DNA of 10,529 nt. It comes from DASPPK01 sp041479575 (GTDB taxonomy: Archaea > Thermoproteota > Bathyarchaeia > Bathyarchaeales > Bathycorpusculaceae). Location: assembly GCA_041479575.1 (NCBI GenBank), contig JBGOYH010000063.1, positions 1-10,529 on the forward strand. Reading direction: 5' to 3'. The notes under the pieces were generated by a model, which did no database searches, had not been told where the DNA came from, and saw only the letters and a list, made by a program, of their open reading frames with translations. Below, one piece after another: positions 1 through 5,701 of this stretch. Position 1 is the first letter of the stretch; every line of letters begins with the position of its first letter. Position numbers and translations under genes: made by a program.

Positions 1-1
1 C

Positions 2-580
2 TTGAGCCGCGAGGAACCGTGGACTCCGTTGAGGGACGCACGTGAATTTGCTGTCTTGTTGAACGGGACTGGGCGCATGGATAAAGCAGGTCTCGGCGTG
101 GCAGTGTGCATGGGAGACAGAGGCCCAGCACTCGAAGAAGCAAACAAAGTGTTAGAGGATTACAGGCGAAGTATCAACAAGTACCTTGGCTGGGTGATGG
201 AAAAACCTGAGAGAATGAAAGAATTCCAAAACATCTACGTCGTCTACGGGGAAGACTTCATTAACGATAAGATGGTGGGCGCAGTCTCGTCCATACTTAC
301 ATCAAGCCTTCCAAACCCAGAAAAACCTCTAATTGCGTATGCGAACCTGCAAGAAGAAGGAATAGCGAAAATTTCCGCCCGAACCATGGACAGCGTTATA
401 AACAAAGGCGTCAACCTCGGGGAGATTATGCAGGTTGCAGCTGAGAGATTCCAAGGGAAAGGCGGCGGACACAACGTTGCTGCAGGGGCGCAAGTACCTG
501 TAGAACGCATTGACGATTTTGTCAAGCTTGTAGACGAGCTTGTTGGCAAACGATTGAAGGGCGAGAAGATTGGAAGCTGA
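2..580 (+). CDS. GAN/RecJ-like DHH-family single-strand nuclease, C-terminal part (5' truncated)
   Basis: This is the C-terminal 192 residues of an archaeal DHH/DHHA1 phosphoesterase; the reading frame is open at the left edge, so the DHH catalytic motifs lie outside the window. The visible part begins in a conserved block (PLRDAREFAVLLNGTGR, residues 9-25), which in this family follows the DHH domain. It ends with the DHHA1 nucleic-acid-binding signature GGGHNVAAGA (residues 154-163). Archaeal members (GAN, GINS-associated nuclease, the RecJ/Cdc45 relative) degrade single-stranded DNA or RNA and associate with the replicative GINS complex. The family is usually more than 450 residues long, so over half is missing. 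The TTG at position 2 is probably an internal codon, not the real start. The 3' end overlaps pcc1 by 11 nt. From recall, archaea often keep recJ-like, pcc1 and S3Ae genes close together, which fits. An oligoRNase- or NrnA-like assignment is less likely. Confidence 0.82.
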   Translation: MSREEPWTPLRDAREFAVLLNGTGRMDKAGLGVAVCMGDRGPALEEANKVLEDYRRSINKYLGWVMEKPERMKEFQNIYVVYGEDFINDKMVGAVSSILTSSLPNPEKPLIAYANLQEEGIAKISARTMDSVINKGVNLGEIMQVAAERFQGKGGGHNVAAGAQVPVERIDDFVKLVDELVGKRLKGEKIGS

Positions 581-818
581 AGTAACACTTGAATATGACG
601 CTGTGAAGGTTGCAGAAGCAATTGCGAAAGCCGTTTCGCCTGACAACTTCAAAACGCCCAAAGGTTTGTCGATAGCAACAGCAAGAAAAATGAAGAAAGT
701 CATAACCCATGTAGACTGTAGTGGGAAACTGTCAACATTCATCGCCACCATCGACGATCTTCTCTTCTGCGTGTCAACGGCAGAAAAAGCGGTTCAAACG
801 GCAAAAAGACTTGAATAG
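570..818 (+). CDS. pcc1: KEOPS complex subunit Pcc1
   Basis: This 82-residue protein matches the Pcc1 family, the small dimerising subunit of KEOPS. That complex, with Kae1, Bud32 and Cgi121, installs threonylcarbamoyl on A37 of ANN-decoding tRNAs. Visible signatures are an N-terminal strand (EVTLEYD, 4-10), a helix, the conserved SPDN (23-26) followed by a KGL turn (31-33), and TIDDLLFCVSTAEKAV (60-75), the C-terminal helix block of Pcc1. Length is normal for the family. The start is the TTG at 570, inside the 3' end of the upstream nuclease gene (11-nt overlap), which suggests translational coupling. The ribosome binding site is weak. The next in-frame start (GTG at 603) would delete the first beta strand, so it was not chosen. 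No other KEOPS genes are in the window. Confidence 0.85.
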   Translation: MEAEVTLEYDAVKVAEAIAKAVSPDNFKTPKGLSIATARKMKKVITHVDCSGKLSTFIATIDDLLFCVSTAEKAVQTAKRLE

Positions 819-872
819 GAAACCTTCAAGCCAGGCCAGTTTCAGTTTTGACGCACACACATCATCGTAAAG

Positions 873-880
873 TTAAATAG
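873..880 (+). promoter_or_regulatory. Candidate TATA box for serS
   Basis: The spacer between pcc1 and serS (819-918) contains TTAAATAG, an archaeal TATA-like element. It would place transcription initiation near 900-905, a short leader ahead of the serS ATG at 919. A GTGAG ribosome binding site lies at 911-915. No convincing hairpin terminator for the upstream pcc1 transcript is visible in the spacer. Confidence 0.45.
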
Positions 881-918
881 ACAATTCAAGGCTAGACCTA
901 GAGGCTACAAGTGAGAAA

Positions 919-2208
919 ATGCTTGATATCAAACTGATCCGGGAAACCCCCGACATCGTGAACAGCAACCTGAAGAAGCGAGGGGATCCTGCAAACCTCA
1001 AAATGCTTGAAGATCTGATCGATTGGGACAAAAAGTGGCGACAAGGCCTGACAAAGCTCAACGATCTTCGGCACGAAAGGAGACAAATAACGGCCGAAAT
1101 AGCAATGGCGAAGAAGAAAGGAAAAGACGCAAGCAGTGAAATAGCAAAAGCAAAGGACGTTGACATCGAAATCACTACACTGGAAAAACAAGTAGTCGAG
1201 TCTGAAGAAAAAGTCCACGATCTCCTGATGCGTCTTCCAAACCTACTGCACGAAACCGTTCCATTTGGCAAGGACGAGAACGACAATGCTGAAACAAGAA
1301 AATGGGGCGACATACCAAAATTCGCTTTCCCAGTCAAAGATCATATGGACTTGGGCCTGAAACATGACATAGTAGACGTTGAAAGAGCTGGAAAGGTCGC
1401 CGGAGCCAGGTTCTTCTACCTGAAAAAGGAAGGCGTGCTCCTCGACATGGCGTTGGTCAATTTTGCTATCGAAGAAATGATGAAGAAAGGCTATGATCCG
1501 ATAGAACCACCTTTTGTCATGAGGCGAAAACCCTACGAAGGCGTTGTCGCTCTGAGCGATTTCGAAGATGTTCTCTACAAAGTTGAAAACGAAGACCTGT
1601 ACCTAATAGCAACTTCGGAGCATCCAGTGGCAGCGATGTTCATGGACGAAGTGTTAATGGCGGAAGACTTGCCGCTGAAGCTCTGCGGGTTCAGCACTAA
1701 CTTCAGAAAAGAGGCAGGTGCACACGGTAAGGACACACGCGGAGTCTTTCGGACACACCAGTTCAACAAGGTGGAGCAGTTTATTTTCTGCAAGCCCGAA
1801 GACTCGTGGAAGCTGCATGAAGAGCTGATACATAACGCGGAGGAGCTTGTCCAAAAACTCGGTTTGGCCTATCGTGTTGTGAACGTCTGCACAGGGGACA
1901 TTGGGACGGTTGCAGCTAAGAAATATGACATAGAAGCCTGGATGCCGGCGCAAAACGCTTACAGAGAGATAATCTCATGCAGCAATTGTACGGACTACCA
2001 GGCTAGGAGACTGAACATAAAGTACAGGGAAAAAGAAGGCGAAGCGCCTAAGGGATTTGTCTACACTTTGAATTCGACAGCCGTGGCTACTGGCAGAACC
2101 ATCGTTGCATTGATTGAGAACTATCAGCAGGAAGACGGGTCAGTAATTGTTCCGGAAGTCTTGAGGAAATACATGGGCGGCATCAAGAAAATAGCGCATA
2201 AACGGTAA
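919..2208 (+). CDS. serS: Seryl-tRNA synthetase (class IIa, common type)
   Basis: This enzyme charges tRNA-Ser (and tRNA-Sec where present) with serine via seryl-adenylate. It has 429 residues, the usual length. The N-terminus (about 1-110) is the family tRNA-binding helical arm, with a charged coiled-coil stretch at about 30-105 that recognises the long variable arm of tRNA-Ser. The catalytic core shows ATSEHP (231-236, the serine-binding loop), class II motif 2 (FRKEAGAHGKDTRG, 262-275, followed by THQFNKVE) and motif 3 (GRTIVALIENYQQ, 392-404). It ends with the typical VPEVLRKYMGG (411-421). These are features of the common bacterial/eukaryal/archaeal SerRS, not the rare zinc-dependent form of some methanogens. 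The ATG at 919 gives the expected MLDIKLIRE beginning and has GTGAG 3 nt upstream. It sits between pcc1 and rps3ae with a candidate promoter of its own. Confidence 0.96.
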   Translation: MLDIKLIRETPDIVNSNLKKRGDPANLKMLEDLIDWDKKWRQGLTKLNDLRHERRQITAEIAMAKKKGKDASSEIAKAKDVDIEITTLEKQVVESEEKVHDLLMRLPNLLHETVPFGKDENDNAETRKWGDIPKFAFPVKDHMDLGLKHDIVDVERAGKVAGARFFYLKKEGVLLDMALVNFAIEEMMKKGYDPIEPPFVMRRKPYEGVVALSDFEDVLYKVENEDLYLIATSEHPVAAMFMDEVLMAEDLPLKLCGFSTNFRKEAGAHGKDTRGVFRTHQFNKVEQFIFCKPEDSWKLHEELIHNAEELVQKLGLAYRVVNVCTGDIGTVAAKKYDIEAWMPAQNAYREIISCSNCTDYQARRLNIKYREKEGEAPKGFVYTLNSTAVATGRTIVALIENYQQEDGSVIVPEVLRKYMGGIKKIAHKR

Positions 2209-2210
2209 AA

Positions 2211-2219
2211 CTTTTAATA
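2211..2219 (+). promoter_or_regulatory. Candidate TATA box for rps3ae
   Basis: CTTTTAATA starts 2 nt after the serS stop codon and resembles a good archaeal TATA box. Initiation about 25 nt downstream (near 2242) would leave a leader of roughly 15-20 nt containing the GGAGG ribosome binding site. Confidence 0.5.
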
Positions 2220-2247
2220 GTATGATGTGAACTTTGAAGCTGCATTC

Positions 2248-2252
2248 GGAGG
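2248..2252 (+). promoter_or_regulatory. Ribosome binding site fixing the GTG start of rps3ae
   Basis: GGAGG lies 6 nt before the GTG at 2259. This supports the non-ATG start and the N-terminus MSSKTKRVRDKWRGK over later in-frame ATG codons, which would cut into the conserved N-terminal region. Confidence 0.75.
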
Positions 2253-2258
2253 ATAAAC

Positions 2259-2867
2259 GTGTCATCAAAGACAAAACGCGTTCGTGATAAGTGGCGTGGC
2301 AAATCATGGTATATGGTAATGTCTCCGCCATACTTTGGAAACGTCGAATTAGGTTCAGTGCCAGCTGAAGGCCCGGAAAGACTGGTCGGAAGAGTTGTTG
2401 ACTCAACACTTTACGATATTACAAACGACTTTGCTCATCAATATTTGAAGATGCGCTTCCAAATAACTGAAGTAGATGGGAAAACAGCCAAGACGATGTT
2501 TAAGGGACATGAGTACTCCCGAGACTACTTGCGTAGCCTTGTTAGGAGAAGAACTACGAAAGTTGACGGTTTATTCTGTATTACCACAAAAGACGGGCAC
2601 ACGGTACGAGTGGCCGTAAGCGCTTTCACGCTTTCGCGAATAAAAACTTCTCAGGAGAAAATTCTGCGCAAAATTATGAAGAGGATTATTAAGGAAAAAG
2701 CTGCGGTCCTGACTATGGATCAGTATGCGCAGGAAATGGTTCTGGGCAAGATAGCCTCAGACATTTACAACGAAGCTAAGAAAATAGCTCCGTTGCGGCA
2801 TGTAGGGATTAGAAATTCAAAAGTTGTAACCCAACTGGCGCAGTTGCAGGCTCAAGAGACCAAGTAG
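2259..2867 (+). CDS. rps3ae: 30S ribosomal protein eS1 (S3Ae)
   Basis: This is a small-subunit ribosomal protein found in archaea and eukaryotes but not bacteria, located at the mRNA exit side of the 30S platform. Its 202 residues match the archaeal family length. Signatures include the basic start KRVRDKWRGKSWY (6-18), the conserved FKGHEYSRDYLRSLVRRRTTK (81-101) and PLRHVGIRNSKV (178-189) near the C-terminus. The start is GTG with a GGAGG site 6 nt upstream. It probably has its own promoter just after serS. The stop codon is only 3 nt from the stop of the convergent korC gene, so either transcript must terminate inside the other gene's antisense strand. Confidence 0.96.
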   Translation: MSSKTKRVRDKWRGKSWYMVMSPPYFGNVELGSVPAEGPERLVGRVVDSTLYDITNDFAHQYLKMRFQITEVDGKTAKTMFKGHEYSRDYLRSLVRRRTTKVDGLFCITTKDGHTVRVAVSAFTLSRIKTSQEKILRKIMKRIIKEKAAVLTMDQYAQEMVLGKIASDIYNEAKKIAPLRHVGIRNSKVVTQLAQLQAQETK

Positions 2868-2870
2868 GTT

Positions 2871-3413
2871 CTAAGCTGCGAGTTTCTTTCCGTATTCATA
2901 GCCCTTTTCAAACGCCGCTAGATTTAGTTCTTCGGTGCCCTTGGGGATGTTTTCTTTAATTGATTCTTTGACAGCGCTGTCATCGAGCAGTTTCGTGATG
3001 GCGACGAATGCGCCCAGCATGACGATGTTTGCAACTATTCTTCTTCCCAGTTGGTCTGCAATTTTTGTGGCTGGAACTTTGTAAATTTTGGCGTTCCCCA
3101 GTTTCTTTTCCGTTGGAATCATGTCTGGGTCGATGATCACTGTTCCGTGTGGTTTGACGTCTTCTGCGTAGTCGTTGTAGGCGTGCTGAGACATAACAAC
3201 TAGCACGTCTGGCTGGACTACTTTGGGGAAGTCTATTTCTTCTTCTGATATTACGACTTCAGACTTGCATGCTCCGCCTCTTGATTCTGGACCGTAGGAC
3301 TGGGTTTGGACAGAGTTCTTTCCGGCGTGTATGCTTGCTGCTGAAGCGACTATTATTCCTGACTTGATTATTCCTTGACCGCCGAAACCTGCAAACCTGA
3401 CTTCAACTCGCAT
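2871..3413 (-). CDS. korC: 2-oxoacid:ferredoxin oxidoreductase, gamma subunit (KorC-like)
   Basis: This is the gamma subunit of a thiamine-diphosphate 2-oxoacid:ferredoxin oxidoreductase, which binds coenzyme A and completes the alpha-beta catalytic core. The 180 residues contain the family hallmark GFGGQG (9-14) and YGPESRGGACKSEVV (40-54). NIVMLGA (129-135) lies in the usual later conserved region. It is the last gene of the minus-strand operon. The ATG at 3413 lies 2 nt after the korB stop, with GGTGA inside the end of korB 7 nt upstream, so translation is probably coupled. Length and gene order delta-alpha-beta-gamma match methanogen korDABC (2-oxoglutarate synthase). A branched-chain 2-oxoacid substrate (Vor-like) cannot be excluded from sequence alone. 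Confidence 0.9.
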   Translation of the reverse strand: MRVEVRFAGFGGQGIIKSGIIVASAASIHAGKNSVQTQSYGPESRGGACKSEVVISEEEIDFPKVVQPDVLVVMSQHAYNDYAEDVKPHGTVIIDPDMIPTEKKLGNAKIYKVPATKIADQLGRRIVANIVMLGAFVAITKLLDDSAVKESIKENIPKGTEELNLAAFEKGYEYGKKLAA

Positions 3414-3415
3414 GT

Positions 3416-4270
3416 TCAGCTCACCTTTTCCATAGCTTTTTCGTTTATCTTGGATATTTTTTCGTGAAGCATTTTTTCATAGCTAAGCTTCTCAGTGTCC
3501 ACAAATTCACCTACCACTATTTTATCAGCTGTGATTTCTGCCTTTGAGGGTTCTGAAAAGTTGTCAATGACCGAAGCTTTTTTGAACCAGCTCATCATTT
3601 CAAGCCCTGAACGCATCTTGTTGTAGCGACCGAATATTTCTGGGCACGGTGCAAGCACTTCGACGAAAGAGAAGCCCTTCTTTTGCAGCATTTTCTTGAG
3701 AGACATTGTCAATCTTCGTACGTGCAGGGTGGTCCATCTTGCTACGTATGTGGCTCCTGATGCTGCTCCTAAATGTACAAGGTTGAACGGATGTTCAATA
3801 TTGCCGTATGGGCTCGTGGTTGTTATTGAATCAATCGGAGTTGTTGGACCTTGTTGTCCGCCGGTCATTCCGTAGTTCAAGTTGTTGACGCAGAGAACTT
3901 TTACACCTATGTTTCTTCGTGCTGCGTGTATGAAATGGTTTCCTCCTATCGCGAAGAGATCGCCGTCTCCGCTGATGACAACGACTTCAAGGTTTGGATT
4001 TGCCAGTTTAACCCCTGTTGCAAAGGCTAATGCACGCCCATGGGTAGTGTGGAACGAGTCTGCATTTACGTATCCCGCTGTCCGTCCGATGCAGCCAATT
4101 CCTGAAACAACGACAAGCTTGTCCATATCCATTTTCAATTCATCGAGTGCATGGGTGAAACAGTTTAGGACGATGCCGTTGCCGCAGCCCGGACACCATA
4201 TGTGCGGCATCATTTCGTCTCTGAGATACTTCGAGAACGGGTGAACTACTGCTGTTTCTTGAATCATCAT
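3416..4270 (-). CDS. korB: 2-oxoacid:ferredoxin oxidoreductase, beta subunit (KorB-like, TPP and [4Fe-4S])
   Basis: This subunit binds thiamine diphosphate and one [4Fe-4S] cluster and carries out oxidative decarboxylation with the alpha subunit. It has 284 residues. CPGCG (26-30) gives Cys26 and Cys29, GIGCIGR (57-63) gives Cys60, and APCPE (207-211) gives Cys209. The same four-cysteine spacing is known to hold the cluster in Sulfolobus-type enzymes. The TPP/Mg site is GDGD (101-104) with NNLNYGMTGGQ (129-139), and THGRA is at 76-80. The ATG at 4270 overlaps the korA stop by 4 nt (ATGA). A perfect AGGAGG at 4276-4281 lies 5 nt upstream. A second ATG at 4267 has an 8-nt spacing and is equally possible. 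Substrate is most likely 2-oxoglutarate given the operon order. Confidence 0.93.
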   Translation of the reverse strand: MMIQETAVVHPFSKYLRDEMMPHIWCPGCGNGIVLNCFTHALDELKMDMDKLVVVSGIGCIGRTAGYVNADSFHTTHGRALAFATGVKLANPNLEVVVISGDGDLFAIGGNHFIHAARRNIGVKVLCVNNLNYGMTGGQQGPTTPIDSITTTSPYGNIEHPFNLVHLGAASGATYVARWTTLHVRRLTMSLKKMLQKKGFSFVEVLAPCPEIFGRYNKMRSGLEMMSWFKKASVIDNFSEPSKAEITADKIVVGEFVDTEKLSYEKMLHEKISKINEKAMEKVS

Positions 4271-5418
4271 TTAATCCTCCTTATTGCTTCAAAAATCTCC
4301 ATTGGAGTATGCGGTTCCTCTCCAAGCTTTGAAAGGAAAGTCACTGGCGTTTCTTTTGCTGCTCTTTCCACTTCTCGCACCAGTTGTCCACGGTTCATTT
4401 CAGGAACCACTATTCCGCGAACATGTTTTGCAACTTTTGCGACATGTTCTTCAGGAAAGGGCCAGAGCGTGATCAAACGCAACAGTCCTGCTTTGATCCC
4501 TTTTTCCCTAGCTTTTCTAACTGCACTCAAGGCAGCTCGGGCAACTATTCCATAGGCCACAACCGCAACATCAGCGTCGTCTAGCATTATCTCTTCAACC
4601 CTGATTATTTTCTGAGCATTTTTCTGTATCTTGTCACATAGTCTATTAACAAGTTGGGATTGGACTTCGGAACTTGTGGTTCTTGGGTAGCCGCTCTCGT
4701 TGTGTGTTAAACCCGTAGCGTGGAAATGGTATCCTTCTCCAAAACATGCCATAGGTGGAACCAGATCGTCATCGGGCATGAATGGCTTGTACTCTTGTGG
4801 CGGGACGCTCGGCCTCTTCCGGTTGACTGTCTTTATCTTTTCTATTGGAGGGATGACTACTTTTTCCCACATGTGACCGACGATTTCGTCTGCCATGAGA
4901 AGTGTTGGAACTCTGTATGTTTCGGAAAGGTTGAATGCTTCGATTGTCAGATCAAACATTTCTTGGACAGAAGAAGGCGTCAACGCAATTATTCCGTAGT
5001 CTCCGTGGGAACCCCATTTTGCCTGCATGACATCTTGTTGTCCCGGTAGCGTTGGTTGTCCAGTGCTGGGTCCGCCACGCATCACATCAACTATCACGCA
5101 TGGAGCTTCCGTCATCACAGCGAGTCCGATGTTCTCTTGCATCAGGCTGAATCCTGGTCCCGAAGTGGCTGTCATGGCTTTCAGTCCAGAATATGATGCA
5201 CCGATGACGGCTGCCATTGAAGCGATTTCATCTTCCATCTGTATGTAGATTCCGCCAAGCTCCGGCATCCTCTGTGAAAGATGTTCGGCGATTTCCGTCG
5301 CGGGTGTGATTGGGTAGCCTGCAAAAAATCTGCATCCCGCTATCAATGCGCCTTCCGCACTTGCCACGTCGCCATTCAGAAAGTGGGCGCCGGTAAGTAT
5401 ATTCTTGGTCTTAGGCAT
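4267..5418 (-). CDS. korA: 2-oxoacid:ferredoxin oxidoreductase, alpha subunit (KorA-like)
   Basis: This subunit supplies the pyrimidine-binding domain for thiamine diphosphate and helps bind the 2-oxoacid. From the chosen start it has 383 residues, normal for KorA. Motifs are GYPITPATE (34-42), QMEDEIASMAAVIGAS (60-75), TSGPGFSLMQE (85-95), RGGPSTGQPT (114-123), HGD (138-140) and PEMNRGQL (339-346). The frame is open 15 codons further upstream (ATG at 5463), but those codons lie inside korD. The ATG at 5418 has AGGAG 7 nt upstream and gives the family-like start MPKTKNILTGAHFLNG. It overlaps korD by 8 nt and korB by 4 nt. KorA rather than a pyruvate enzyme is favoured by the korDABC order and separate gamma and delta subunits; VorB is the main alternative. 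Confidence 0.93.
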   Translation of the reverse strand: MPKTKNILTGAHFLNGDVASAEGALIAGCRFFAGYPITPATEIAEHLSQRMPELGGIYIQMEDEIASMAAVIGASYSGLKAMTATSGPGFSLMQENIGLAVMTEAPCVIVDVMRGGPSTGQPTLPGQQDVMQAKWGSHGDYGIIALTPSSVQEMFDLTIEAFNLSETYRVPTLLMADEIVGHMWEKVVIPPIEKIKTVNRKRPSVPPQEYKPFMPDDDLVPPMACFGEGYHFHATGLTHNESGYPRTTSSEVQSQLVNRLCDKIQKNAQKIIRVEEIMLDDADVAVVAYGIVARAALSAVRKAREKGIKAGLLRLITLWPFPEEHVAKVAKHVRGIVVPEMNRGQLVREVERAAKETPVTFLSKLGEEPHTPMEIFEAIRRIK

Positions 5419-5698
5419 GTTTATTCTCCTTTTCTTTTTGTTTTTCAACCACGAAAATTGCAAAGTCCGGGCAAACTGCCGTGCAGAAGCCGCAATTCAT
5501 GCATTTGTCTCCGTCCACAATTTTGGGGGGATGAACTCCTCTCACATTTATCTCGTCAGATTCCTCCAGAACTTTGCGTGGACAATACTCAATGCAATAG
5601 CCGCACCCTTTGCATTGGTCCTTGATCAAGTGAATTTCAGTTTCTGGTTTTTGCATTTTTTCTTTGTCAAGTGGTGGATGTTTGATTCTTTCAGGCAT
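5411..5698 (-). CDS. korD: 2-oxoacid:ferredoxin oxidoreductase, delta subunit (KorD-like 2x[4Fe-4S] ferredoxin)
   Basis: This 95-residue polyferredoxin carries electrons from the Kor catalytic core to an external acceptor. It has two full CxxCxxCxxxCP motifs: CKGCGYCIEYCP (Cys29, 32, 35, 39) and CMNCGFCTAVCP (Cys66, 69, 72, 76). The ends are charged, with a lysine/glutamate-rich C-terminal tail. The ATG at 5698 lies 3 nt after the hdrA stop. A GGAGG at 5710-5714 inside the end of hdrA is 11 nt upstream. It overlaps korA by 8 nt. A stand-alone ferredoxin of this type would be ambiguous; its place directly before korABC makes the delta-subunit call secure. Because hdrA immediately precedes it, its electrons may pass to or from the HdrA-MvhD protein. 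Confidence 0.92.
   Translation of the reverse strand: MPERIKHPPLDKEKMQKPETEIHLIKDQCKGCGYCIEYCPRKVLEESDEINVRGVHPPKIVDGDKCMNCGFCTAVCPDFAIFVVEKQKEKENKHA
5426..5430 (-). promoter_or_regulatory. Ribosome binding site that sets the korA start
   Basis: Read on the minus strand this is AGGAG, 7 nt before the ATG at 5418. It favours that ATG over the upstream in-frame ATG at 5463 and lies inside the end of korD. Confidence 0.75.
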
Positions 5699-5701
5699 AT
5701 T

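Noticed and set aside
890..906. CTAG-AC-CTAG repeat before serS
   Set aside because: The symmetrical element is only two 4-bp palindromes and is too short to support an operator or terminator.
873..1337. Minus-strand open frame of 154 codons across the serS 5' end
   Set aside because: Its translation is serine- and phenylalanine-rich low-complexity sequence, the typical reverse of a lysine/glutamate coiled coil; serS is certain on the other strand.
5419..5463. 15-codon N-terminal extension of korA starting at ATG 5463
   Set aside because: These codons lie inside korD. The ATG at 5418 has AGGAG at proper spacing and gives the family-like N-terminus.
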